DNA from: JAXMBX01 sp046349635 | GTDB lineage: Bacteria > Planctomycetota > Planctomycetia > Planctomycetales > Planctomycetaceae | Reading direction: 5' to 3' | Assembly: GCA_046349635.1 (NCBI GenBank) | Contig: JAXMBX010000025.1 | Coordinates: 1 to 64,000, forward strand | Length of the DNA: 64,000 nt | Part shown: one piece after another, positions 45,219 to 53,942 of the stretch | How positions within the stretch are numbered: position 1 is the first letter of the stretch | How the letters are laid out: every line of letters begins with the position of its first letter | Notes under the pieces: model-generated | Database searches by the model: none | Seen by the model: only the letters and a program-made list of their open reading frames with translations | What the model was told of the DNA's origin: nothing | Made by a program: the position numbers and the translations under genes

Positions 45219-46127
45219 TTAGCGGGCCGAGCTCGGGGAGGGGGAGGGGAGTTCCTGTTTGAGGAGGCTACTAGAGAGTTGCAGGCTTTCGACAGGGAGC
45301 AGGGTATTCAAGCTGCCGGAGCGAAAACCTTCCAGATCGATCGTGACGAATTTGAAGCCAAGTTCGCGAAAGCGAGCGATGATACAGGCGCGGGCTTGAG
45401 GTTCCAGGAGACGAAGAATGTCGTCCGGGTTGACTTCAATCCGGGCGAGGTCATGCAACTCGTGGCGGACACGGAATTCACGCAGGCAGAAGGATTCGCG
45501 GAGGTATGATTCCGCCTGATCGACGCGGGCAACCCGTTCGGGGGTGACTTCGAGGCCATAGGCAAGACGGCTGGAAAGGCAGGGGGAGGCAGGCTTCTCC
45601 GAGACAGAGAGATCCCAGAAGCGGGCGAGTTCGCGGACTTCCCGCTTGTTCAAACCGGCTTCGATGAGAGGACTGCGGACGACGTGTTCTCGGGCGGCCT
45701 GCATGCCGGGGCGATGGTCTCCCTGATCGTCGAGATTGGCACCGTTGACGATGGTGTCGATGTCCCAATCGCGGCGATGGACTTCAATGTGAGAGTAGAG
45801 TTCGGTCTTGCAGAAGTAGCAGCGGTTGCCGGCGTTGGCGATATAGCCGGGGTTGTCGAATTCCTGAGTGAAGACGACGCGATGCGGGATGCCGATCTGG
45901 GCGGCCACCTGGGCGGCAAGTTCCCGTTCTCCGGACGCAAGGCTGGGGCTGACGGCCGTCACGGCGAACGCACGATCAGGAGCGGCGAGGAACGCGGCCT
46001 GGGCGACAACAGCACTATCCACACCGCCGGAAAAAGCGACGGCGACACGGCCACACTCCGCGAGGAGGCGGAGGAGGGTGTCCCGTTTGTGTTCGAGTTC
46101 CGGAGTAAGAATGACTGCTGTCGACAT
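45219..46127 (-). CDS. larE: LarE-type ATP-dependent sacrificial sulfur transferase
   Basis: 302 residues from the ATG at 46127 (a TTG at 46145 is the alternative). VAVAFSGGVDSAVVAQAA is the PP-loop that adenylates the substrate, NGANLDDQGDHRPGMQAARE follows, and EKPASPCLSSRLAYG holds the essential cysteine. The extra pair NRCYFCKTEL suggests the iron-sulfur-cluster LarE type, which does not sacrifice its own cysteine. LarE inserts sulfur into the nickel-pincer cofactor of lactate racemase-type enzymes. No larB, larC or larA is in view, so the cofactor user must be elsewhere, or this is a related sulfur transferase. Confidence 0.85.
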   Translation of the reverse strand: MSTAVILTPELEHKRDTLLRLLAECGRVAVAFSGGVDSAVVAQAAFLAAPDRAFAVTAVSPSLASGERELAAQVAAQIGIPHRVVFTQEFDNPGYIANAGNRCYFCKTELYSHIEVHRRDWDIDTIVNGANLDDQGDHRPGMQAAREHVVRSPLIEAGLNKREVRELARFWDLSVSEKPASPCLSSRLAYGLEVTPERVARVDQAESYLRESFCLREFRVRHELHDLARIEVNPDDILRLLEPQARACIIARFRELGFKFVTIDLEGFRSGSLNTLLPVESLQLSSSLLKQELPSPSPSSAR

Positions 46128-46287
46128 CACAATAATTCCTGCCAAAGAAGTCCAAATTGAATTCTACGCGGGGAGGGGATGCGTCACAACGTGGGAAGCC
46201 TGAACCGGTGGTTCATCGACAGGGGAGAGAGGGGGGTCTATGATGGACGCGGATTTCCGAAGTGAATTTGAAAAGGACAGAAGCAGC

Positions 46288-47436
46288 ATGCCGGACGTGG
46301 TGTTGGTGGGGGGCGGGGTCATCGGGCTGACGCTGGCGTATGAGTTGTCGGCGCGGGGGAAGTCCGTGCTGTTGCTGGAACAGGGAGAGATCGGCAAGGA
46401 GGCATCGTGGGCGGGGGCGGGGATGTTGCCGCCGGGGAATTTTTCCGAAGCTCGGACGCCGGAGGCCTTGTTGCGCGGGTTGAGCGCACAAATGTGGGAA
46501 GAGTTCAGCCTGAGTCTGCGGGAACAGACGGGGATCGACAACGGATATCGGAAGTGCGGGAGCCTGTCTGTTGGCGATGAAGAAGATACGCCGCGCCTGA
46601 CAGCGGAAATCGGCCAGTGGCAAAAAGAAAAGATCGAGGTACAGCCGCTCGAAGAGGATGAACTCCAGGAGATCGAGCCGCTGTTGCATCGAGACTGGAT
46701 GACAGGATACCACCTGCCGGAGGGGGCGCAAGTTCGAAACCCGCGGCATCTGCAGGCGCTGCATGCGGCGTGCCTGGCGCAGGGGGTGCATATCGCGACG
46801 GGGACGCAGGTGAACGGATTTGAAATGGATGGAGAACGGGTCGCTTCCGTGAAGACGCTGCTGGGGAAAGTGACGGCGGAACAGTTTGTGATCTGCAACG
46901 GAGCGTGGGCGGGACAGTTGTGGCCGATTCAGGATCCGAATGTCTTTGTGCGACCGGTGCGGGGGCAGATGGTCCTGTTGAACCAGTTGCCGGCGGCGAT
47001 CTCACACGTGATTGAATGGGGACATCAATACCTGGTGCCGCGCGAAGGGGGACGGGTGCTGGTCGGCTCGACGATGGAGCATGCCGGATTCGAGAAACGA
47101 AACACAGTGGAAGGGGTACTGGATCTCTTGCACCTGGCGTATCGGCTGGTGCCGCACCTGGCAGAAGCGACCGTGGAAAAAACGTGGAGCGGATTACGCC
47201 CTGCCTCGGCGGATGGACTCCCCTACCTCGGTGCGGTTCCGGACACGGAGAACCTGTTCGTAGCGGCGGGACATTTTCGGACGGGACTGCAGATGTCGCC
47301 GGGAACGGGGAAGATCATCGCACAGTTGTTGTGCGGCGAGGATCCGGAGATTCCTCTGCAGCCGTTTTCGTGCGATCTGGAGATTCGCCGCCAGCACTCC
47401 GAAACTGTGATCGATGCGGCACAAGAGGGTGGATGA
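46288..47436 (+). CDS. thiO: glycine oxidase ThiO-like flavoprotein
   Basis: About 382 residues from ATG 46288; the frame is open to ATGs at 46240 and 46243, but homologues start at MPDVVLVGGGVIG. That motif is the FAD-binding loop. EASWAGAGMLPP, QVRNPRHLQALHAAC, VRPVRGQMVLLNQ, YLVPREGGRVLVGSTMEHAGF and GLRPASADGLPYLGAV are DAO/ThiO signatures. ThiO oxidises glycine to the imine used in making the thiazole of thiamine. It overlaps the next gene, dtd, in ATGATGA, so the two are translated together. Other thi genes are absent from the window. Confidence 0.88.
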   Translation: MPDVVLVGGGVIGLTLAYELSARGKSVLLLEQGEIGKEASWAGAGMLPPGNFSEARTPEALLRGLSAQMWEEFSLSLREQTGIDNGYRKCGSLSVGDEEDTPRLTAEIGQWQKEKIEVQPLEEDELQEIEPLLHRDWMTGYHLPEGAQVRNPRHLQALHAACLAQGVHIATGTQVNGFEMDGERVASVKTLLGKVTAEQFVICNGAWAGQLWPIQDPNVFVRPVRGQMVLLNQLPAAISHVIEWGHQYLVPREGGRVLVGSTMEHAGFEKRNTVEGVLDLLHLAYRLVPHLAEATVEKTWSGLRPASADGLPYLGAVPDTENLFVAAGHFRTGLQMSPGTGKIIAQLLCGEDPEIPLQPFSCDLEIRRQHSETVIDAAQEGG

Positions 47437-47885
47437 TGAGAGGCGTCGTGCAGCGGGTCTCGCGGAGCCGGGTGACGGTGGGAGAGCGCGTCACGGGGGA
47501 GATTGGAACCGGGCTGATGGTCTTGCTGGGTGTGGAAGTAGGGGACACTTCGGCGGATGCGATCGAACTCGCACGGAAAATTTCGGGGCTGCGAATCTTT
47601 GAAGACTCGGACGGAAAGATGAACCTGTCGGTGCAGGAAATCGGGGGCGGGGTGCTGGTGGTGAGCCAGTTCACGCTGCTGGGAGATTGTGCCAAAGGGC
47701 GGCGACCGAGTTTTATCCGGGCGGCGCGGCCGGAGGAGGCGAATGCGCTCTACCGGGAGTTCGTGGCGGAGCTGAAGGGGTATGGGCTGATGGTGGCGAC
47801 GGGGGAGTTCCAGGCGCAGATGGAAGTGGAACTGGTGAACAGTGGTCCGGTGACGCTGTTGCTGGATACGAAAAGGGAGATGTAG
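47436..47885 (+). CDS. dtd: D-aminoacyl-tRNA deacylase
   Basis: 149 residues. DTD hydrolyses D-aminoacyl-tRNA and glycyl-tRNA(Ala) to protect translation. MRGVVQRVSRSRVTVGE is the typical start, LVVSQFTLLGDCAKGRRPSF holds the SQFTL motif and VELVNSGPVTLLLDT the cross-subunit GPVT motif. The start is fixed by overlap with the stop of thiO (ATGATGA). Intact, standard length. Confidence 0.95.
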   Translation: MRGVVQRVSRSRVTVGERVTGEIGTGLMVLLGVEVGDTSADAIELARKISGLRIFEDSDGKMNLSVQEIGGGVLVVSQFTLLGDCAKGRRPSFIRAARPEEANALYREFVAELKGYGLMVATGEFQAQMEVELVNSGPVTLLLDTKREM

Positions 47886-48070
47886 CGTTTTCCGCCGCTA
47901 AAGATGCGAGAAAACTGGCCTTTTGAATTGGGGCGGGTCTCGGTTATATTTCCCAGCCTGTGTGGAGAAGCCAGTTTTCCGTGCCGCGAGGGACTTCGCG
48001 GGCACGTTGAAGCACGCTCACGACTGTCTCTCCGATTGCCTTGAGCCTTTTGACGAGCAGGGATGCTGTC

Positions 48071-49337
48071 ATGCTGTACGACGTCGCGATCCTGATCCTA
48101 TTGATTATTTGCGTCTTCCGCGGAGCGGCGAAGGGGATCGCCTGGCAGTTAGCCGGGATCGGAGCGATGGTCCTGTGCTCTGCGTGTTCGCGACCCCATT
48201 GTCGGCGGTGGTGGCCCCCAAGATACTGCCGGAGCTGCCGCTCAACCGCTGGTGTCGATGCTGGTGATTTATCTGGCGTTCGCGTTCGGAACATTCACTG
48301 TCGCGCGCGGATTCCGAGAGTTCCTGGAGCGGGAACGATTCCAGGAATTCGACCGGCATCTGGGGGCCGTGTTCGGTCTTCTGAAGGGGGCTGCTCAGCC
48401 TGGTGCTGACGTTCTTCCTGGTGGGGATTTCGGCCATGCCCGGGAATACATTCTGAATACGCATACGGGATATTACTCCGCGGTGATCATGAACGGGTTG
48501 AACCCGGTGATGCCGGAGGAACTGCACGCGATCCTGGAGAAATATGTCCCCTGGCTGAAGAAGGGGGAGACTGAACTGGAGAACGGGCTGGGAGCAAGCT
48601 GCCCGCCAAAAGACGACCTCCACGAAAAAGAGCACGGCAGAAGATGACTGGGACGATACCCCGCGCGAGGATGCTTCGTCGCAGAAGAAGAACGCGACTT
48701 CCCCGAAAAGGGGAATGAGTGCTACCAGCCGAGCGCCCGAGATCTGACTCAGACTCTCGATGACCCGAACGCCCAGAACCTGCTGATCGATGCGGTGGGG
48801 AAAACGGCAAAGAAGGTGATCGGTGAGGTGGAGAAGGACGTGGACGGAATCTTCCGGAATATATCCGACGGGGAGGAGCAGGCCCGAGAGAACCAACCCC
48901 GGACGCGAAAAACAACCGTTCCCGAAGAGGAAGAGGGGGAGGAGAGGGTCAGCCCGACCAAACCCCCACGCGGACAATATTCGCAGGGTGGAGACGGGAC
49001 GCCCCCCCGACGGCGTTATCGCTACCATTACCAGCAGTATGATCCGCTGATCAAGGACGTGACCCAGAGGATGTCACGGGAGACCCGCAAGAATCCGGAC
49101 CAGATCCGCTACGAGCTGGAAACCCAGATGAAGGGGCTGCCCAAGTCGATCGCGGCGGCGGTCCTGGACGACCTGAAGGCGGACCTGCTGGGGGAGGGAC
49201 AAGACCCCGACCCGCAGACGGATATCCAGACACCGATCAAGGACCGGATCAAACGGCAACTTGACCAGTTGGAGATGCCCAAGGAACGGATGACGCAGGG
49301 AATGAAAGAACGGCTGGATGCGATCGAGCGGGACTAA
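48071..49337 (+). CDS. CvpA-like membrane protein with long charged tail, frameshifted
   Basis: About 420 residues. MLYDVAILILLIICVFRGAAKGIAWQLAGIGAMV from ATG 48071 (quoted here only as its start and sense) is the first CvpA helix pair; the following helices continue in other frames (VFATPLSAVVAPKILPELPLN, VSMLVIYLAFAFGTFTVARGFREF and LVLTFFLVGISAMPG). Shifts lie near 48180, 48250, 48395 and 48620-48740. The C-terminal half (about 48780-49337) is soluble and highly charged, with EEEEGEERV, PPRRRYRYHYQQYDP and helices rich in Lys/Asp. CvpA relatives are needed for colicin V secretion and envelope function. The tail has no recognised domain. Confidence 0.65.
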
Positions 49338-49698
49338 AGGGGCGTGCAACGCCTTTACGTCGCGATGAATATCGATCCCGCTTTGCGAGCCATCTACCGC
49401 GACAGACGCTTCAGAAAAACAAGAACGGTTCTGAGAGGTGGGGAGTAAGTGCTGATTGAATGAATCTGATAACGGGTCGTGATGTTCTCCCTGGAAATAT
49501 CAAAATCCCCGAGGAATTTGTCAGGTTCAATTGAACATAACAGACATTATCGGACGTTGCGCAGGGGGCTAAAAAGGGGTTGATAGGCTGGGTGCCTCCC
49601 CCTGTGATGTGACTGTGAGATCGTCCGGCTGATGGCTCCCCTGTGGCGGCTCGCTCTATCCCATCCTGACCTGGGCAGCGTTCGGGCGAGATCTGCGT
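49338..49698. other. intergenic region between convergent CvpA-like gene and accA
   Basis: No gene was recognised in these 361 bases. TAAAGGGGCG and CGCCTTTACG at 49334-49358 can pair as an imperfect hairpin straight after the CvpA-like stop, but no T run follows, so a terminator is only possible. The part around 49490-49560 is less GC-rich (AATTGAACATAACAG). Confidence 0.4.
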
Positions 49699-50731
49699 TC
49701 AGCCGGCGGAGGCGAGTGAGTTCGGGTGATCGCCGGCAGCCGCCTGCTCCCCTTCCTCGGTGGTGAGCAGACCTTCTTCGAAGACCCCCATCTTGCGGAA
49801 CTTCTGGTAGCGACGCTCCAGGAGGTCAGGCAGGGAGACGTTGACCAGCCCCTTGAGGGATTTGGTCAGGGAGGCCTTCAACAAGGCAGCCATCTGGCGA
49901 TGGTCCCGGTGAGCCCCCCCCAAGGGTTCGGGGATCACCTGATCGATGACCCCCAGCTTGAGGAGTTCGCCGCTGGTGAACTTGAGAGCCCGGGCGGCCT
50001 GATCGGCATGCTTGGCATGCTTCCAGAGGATGCCCGCACAGCCTTCCGGGCTGATGACGGAGTAATAGGAGTACTGGAGGACGGAGACGTGGTCCCCGAT
50101 TCCGATGCCCAGCGCCCCGCCGGAGCCCCCCTCCCCAATCACCACACAGACGATGGGGGTCTGGATCTGGGACATCTCGCGGAGGTTGTAGGCGATGTTG
50201 TAAGCCTGGCCCCGCTCCTCGGCTCCGATTCCGGGATAGGCCCCGGGGGTATCGATGAAGCAGATGACGGGGAGTTTGTACTTGGCGGCCATCTGCATGC
50301 GGTTGAGGGCCTTGCGGTAGCCCTCGGGGGTGGGAGCGCAGCCGTAGAAGCACTCGTTCCGCTCCTTGGAGGGTGCGTCCCTTGTGCTGGCCGATGAACA
50401 TCACCTTCCGTTCTTCCAGCTTGGCGAAACCGGTGACAATGGCCCGGTCGTCGCCGAAGGGCGCGATCACCGTGAAGTTCGATGAACTCGTCAAAGACGA
50501 GTTCCAGGTAATCCATGGTCTGAGGGCGTTCGGGATGGCGAGAGAGCTTGACGGTATCCCAGGCATCAAGGTTCTCGAAGATCTCGCGACGACGTTGAGC
50601 GATCTCCTGCTTGAGAACGCGAACCTTTTCCCGGCCTCCGGAGAGGCATCGGGCTGGGCTTCCAGTTCGGCGAGCTTGTCTTCGAGCTCGTAAACAGCCC
50701 GTTCAAAGGAGAGTGGATGTTTGGGAGGCAT
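49699..50731 (-). CDS. accA: acetyl-CoA carboxylase carboxyltransferase alpha subunit, frameshifted
   Basis: About 330 residues. AccA transfers the carboxyl group from biotin to acetyl-CoA, the first step of fatty-acid synthesis. MPPKHPLSFERAVYELEDKLAEL starts at 50731; then RPQTMDYLELVFDEFIELHGDRA, FGDDRAIVTGFAKLEERKVMFIGQHKGR, ECFYGCAPTPEGYRKA and MQMAAKYKLPVICFIDTPGAYPG appear in different frames, followed by an uninterrupted 200-residue end with GEGGSGGALGIGIGD and SPEGCAGILWK. Four or more single-base shifts (about 50620, 50480, 50375 and 50320) break a normally essential single-copy gene, so sequencing error is the likely cause. Confidence 0.9.
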
Positions 50732-50754
50732 GGATCGGGAATCCTCTCCGCGTT

Positions 50755-52236
50755 TCAGCAGACGACTTCGCTGTCGATGAAACGAGAGCCAGAGATTGAG
50801 TCAAACGGCACGATTTCAGCAGACCCTGTTGTACGAAATCTCAGGAGATTTTGAAATCGAATCGAGGCCGCCTCCGGAAGCAGGCGGAGCTTGCGGAGGC
50901 CTGGGAGCCGCGGGGGGAGCGGGTGGGGTGAGAGGACGTGCGCGGGAGGAGCAGGAGCTCGGGCCGGTCCTGGTGCGGGAGGAGCGCGCGGTTTGGCCGC
51001 AGCTGGGACTGGGGGCGCCGCGGGTGATTTGGGAGCAAGCGCCGGGAGGCATGGGAGGACGGGGCAGGCGGATGGTGGTCCTCCTGCGGGAGCCGTGGCT
51101 CCTCCGACGGGAGTTGGGGGCCGAGGCGCGGCGGGAGGCTGCGGCGCGCTGGGTGGTCCACCGACTGGTCTGGGGGGAGCTGGCGGAACGGGAGCACCCG
51201 GTGGCCGCGGCGGAGCGGGCGGTGTCGGCGCGCCTGCTTGCGGCGGTGGCACCGGCGGAGTCGGACCTTTCGCAGTGGGGAGAATCCCTTTCTTGGCCAT
51301 TTCCTGGCGGAGGGCGTCGGAACGGCTGTCACGGCGCTCGCCGAGACCGAATTCTTCTTTGTCTTCAGCCTTTTCTACTTTGACGAGCGTTTCGGGAGGC
51401 TTGAACCAGACTTCGATCCCGCGGAGTTCGGCGAGAACGTCGGCCGTGGTGCGGGGACGGTCGGCGGGTTTCTTGGCGAGGAGACGGAGAACGAATTTAT
51501 CCATCTCCGGCGTGATATTCGGATTCAGCTCCGAAGGAGTGATCGGTGTCGCGGAAAGGTGCTTCTTGAGGAGTTCCTTGGGATTGCCCGCCAGGAAGGG
51601 AGCCCGGCCGCAGAGAATTTCGTAGACGGTGACCCCCAGGCTGTAGATGTCCGACTCCGGACCGAGTGCCTTGCCCCGGATCTGTTCGGGGGACATGTAG
51701 GTGCGGGTTCCCTGAACGAGTTTCTTTTTGCGGGAGAACATCCGGCCCAGGAACCCGGACATTTTTTCAGTCAAGGAAAAATCGACGAGGCGGAGCTCGG
51801 AACCGCGACTGAAGAGGATGTTGTCCGGCTTGATGTCCCGATGGATGTATTTTTTCTCATGCAGGTGTCCGAGGGCCAGGCAGGTCAGTTCCACGAGGCG
51901 CTTGATGCGGGACTGCAGTCCGACGATATCGGTCTGGATATGAGACTTGAGATTCGGGCAGCGGAACAGCTCCATCGTGAAGAAGCCGAATTCCCGGGTC
52001 ATCGAGAATTCGTGGAACTTGACGATGTTGGGGTGATCGAAGGACTTGAGGATGGAGGCTTCGCGCTTAAGGGTGGCGCGGTGGGTTCCATCCTTGAACG
52101 CGGCGGGGAGGAGCATCTTGAGGGCGAACTTTTCAGGGCTCCCCTGCTCTCCGGCTTCCCAGATCTGAGTGTTCTGGCCCGAGGCGATGCAGTTGATCAG
52201 TTTATATTTGCCAAGGACGAGTTCGGTGTCGGACAC
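50755..52236 (-). CDS. Hanks-type serine/threonine protein kinase with proline-rich tail
   Basis: 493 residues in the frame shown. Kinase domain about 10-275: the VAIK lysine is in KFALKMLL (Lys40), HRDIKPDNILF at 132-142 has the catalytic Asp, the DFG motif is DFS (152-154), and GTRTYMSPEQIRGKALGPESDIYSLG is the activation/APE region. The glycine loop (IASGQNTQIW) has only one of the usual glycines. A proline/alanine-rich low-complexity tail (about 330-440) follows. In another frame the tail ends at GGGLDSISKSPEISYNRVC, stop at 50816, so the true C-terminus is uncertain. No membrane helix in this frame. Confidence 0.82.
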   Translation of the reverse strand: MSDTELVLGKYKLINCIASGQNTQIWEAGEQGSPEKFALKMLLPAAFKDGTHRATLKREASILKSFDHPNIVKFHEFSMTREFGFFTMELFRCPNLKSHIQTDIVGLQSRIKRLVELTCLALGHLHEKKYIHRDIKPDNILFSRGSELRLVDFSLTEKMSGFLGRMFSRKKKLVQGTRTYMSPEQIRGKALGPESDIYSLGVTVYEILCGRAPFLAGNPKELLKKHLSATPITPSELNPNITPEMDKFVLRLLAKKPADRPRTTADVLAELRGIEVWFKPPETLVKVEKAEDKEEFGLGERRDSRSDALRQEMAKKGILPTAKGPTPPVPPPQAGAPTPPAPPRPPGAPVPPAPPRPVGGPPSAPQPPAAPRPPTPVGGATAPAGGPPSACPVLPCLPALAPKSPAAPPVPAAAKPRAPPAPGPARAPAPPAHVLSPHPLPPRLPGLRKLRLLPEAASIRFQNLLRFRTTGSAEIVPFDSISGSRFIDSEVVC

Positions 52237-52489
52237 AGTCTGAATCCTGACGAGGCTGCCGCCGAAAACGGGAAAAGAGTGCGTTGTATTTCACCCAGAA
52301 GGGACCGGAGACAAGTGGCGGAGCGATGTCCAGCGACTGAAGATCGACCGGGTTCATGCAATCTGGGTGAAATAGAGAATACCCGATGGGAAGGACCGGG
52401 GGGAAGAGTTGCTGCGGGGGGAGACGGCTCTTTCCCAGGTGTTTCAGCGGCTGTGTCCCAGTCCCTCGGACGAATTTCCGAGGGGATGT

Positions 52490-53578
52490 TCAGAAACCTT
52501 TACTGGGATCCAACTGGGGTTTGGCGGTTGGTGTCGCGGGCTTGCCATCCCCTCCCCCGGCGGCGGTGCCGGCCGAACTGACCTGCGCTTCCAGGCGCTG
52601 TCCATCCTTGAGAGGAATGGACGACGTGACGATCAATTCATCACTGGGGCTGAAGCGTCCGGTGACAAAGAGACGTTCGGTCCCCTTTTGAGTCAAGGCT
52701 TCCACGACGATGTCCCGGACGACGCCGTTCCGGAGCACCTGCACCTTGCGACGCCCTTCGGTGTAATTCGACAGGCTGGTGACAGGGACGTCACAGACGG
52801 CGAACTGCGGAACGAGACGGCTGAAAATGGTCTGACCGGCGAGGAGTTCTCCCTTTTCATTCTCGACGTCGAGAAGCGCCATAGACAACCCGGGAATGAT
52901 GGGGCGGAGAAGTTCCAGTTTTTTCGTGGGGGGGAGGAGGGCAATGACCTTCCCCTTGCGGGCTCCCTGATCGATCAGGAATTCGACTTCGCCTCCCACC
53001 TTGGTCTGCAGGCGGTCGACCGGAATCTCAGCTTGAAGGCGGGTCACATCGGCGATCGTCACCAGCGGATCCCCTTGCCGGACGGTCTGGCCGGGAAGAA
53101 CGTGAACATCCAGGATCAACCCGGAAAAGGGAGCCTTGCAGGCGAGATGGTCGAGGTCATAGGAGGCGATGGCGAGTTCGGCTTCGGCAGCGGCCAGCTT
53201 GGCTTTGGCAATTTCATTCTGATCCCCCTTCCCTTCCGTCAGTTTGACTTCGACGCGGGCGGCCTGAGTTAAGGCCTTAGCACGGGTGACGACAAGTTGC
53301 TGGCGGGCATCATCGAGACGAAGGATATCCCCCTGGGCGGAGACCTTGTCCCCCCGTTTGACGAGGACATTCAGAATCACGCCGGTGCTGGGGGCGGAAA
53401 CAATCTGCGTCTTTTGAGGTTGCAAAGAGAGCGCGACGTAGAAGTTGGAAGCGGACTGGACCTGCAGGGCTTCCCGCTGCAAGTTGACCGACTGTGCGAA
53501 GCTGGTGGCGGGAAGAGACAGTGTCAATCCCAACAGACCGGTGAGAAAGGAGAGCGTGCGGATTGAAGTCATAGTCAT
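52490..53578 (-). CDS. HlyD/RND-type periplasmic adaptor protein
   Basis: About 362 residues from ATG 53578 (another ATG at 53572; the frame extends to a TTG at 53596). Signal peptide (TLSFLTGLLGLTLSLPATSFAQ), barrel-lipoyl region with LQPQKTQIVSAPSTGVILNVLVKRGDKV and the second half ACKAPFSGLILDVHVLPGQTVRQGDPL on either side of a helical hairpin (about 85-135). Adaptors bridge an inner-membrane pump and outer-membrane channel, but no transporter gene is adjacent. A proline/glycine-rich tail ends the protein. Intact. Confidence 0.83.
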   Translation of the reverse strand: MTMTSIRTLSFLTGLLGLTLSLPATSFAQSVNLQREALQVQSASNFYVALSLQPQKTQIVSAPSTGVILNVLVKRGDKVSAQGDILRLDDARQQLVVTRAKALTQAARVEVKLTEGKGDQNEIAKAKLAAAEAELAIASYDLDHLACKAPFSGLILDVHVLPGQTVRQGDPLVTIADVTRLQAEIPVDRLQTKVGGEVEFLIDQGARKGKVIALLPPTKKLELLRPIIPGLSMALLDVENEKGELLAGQTIFSRLVPQFAVCDVPVTSLSNYTEGRRKVQVLRNGVVRDIVVEALTQKGTERLFVTGRFSPSDELIVTSSIPLKDGQRLEAQVSSAGTAAGGGDGKPATPTAKPQLDPSKGF

Positions 53579-53942
53579 GGTGAATTTTGGGGTCAAGCTG
53601 ATGGACCGGAGACGCGCAGGACGTGAGATAGAGCGTCTGAGAGCCTCTCATAAACCGCTCGGCTTGAAGAATGTTTCCCCGTGGAGGGATCACAGTCCGT
53701 TCGTCCAAAGCGTTTTACGAACAGCTCTTATTAAGAGTTTCTTCAGGTTACGAAGGGTGAGACCTGAGTGTCAATCGGGGGTCCGCGTTTCGAAACGAAT
53801 TCCTGGAAGTTGAAGCGGGGCCACCTGTGACAGGGTGGCGCGGTCTGCTACGATTTGCTTTTGGCGATGAGTTCTGAAGCCGGATCGCTCAATCCCCCCC
53901 TCCCCTGGCGGCGGAGGGTTATTTTCCTGTGGAGTTTTAAGA
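53579..53942. promoter_or_regulatory. divergent promoter region with inverted repeats
   Basis: This 364-base region separates the HlyD-type adaptor gene (minus) from the thioredoxin-fold protein gene (plus). CTCTTA-T-TAAGAG at 53725-53737 is a perfect inverted repeat, a possible operator. CCCTCC and GGAGGG at about 53899-53917, followed by TTATTTT, form a terminator-like hairpin about 20 bases before the plus-strand start and could act as an attenuator. No gene is seen in it. Confidence 0.45.

Noticed and set aside
46140..46290. Longer N-terminus of thiO starting at 46240
   Set aside because: The additional residues are not typical of the family, which begins at the FAD loop; the start at 46288 is preferred although not proven.
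49334..49358. Terminator after the CvpA-like gene
   Set aside because: The hairpin is imperfect and lacks a T run; kept only as a remark.
50300..50640. Programmed ribosomal frameshifting in accA
   Set aside because: There are several shifts without slippery heptamers or pseudoknots, and other genes in the window show the same kind of breakage.
51238..52581. Open frame of 447 codons opposite the kinase gene
   Set aside because: The kinase motifs on the minus strand are unambiguous; this frame has none.
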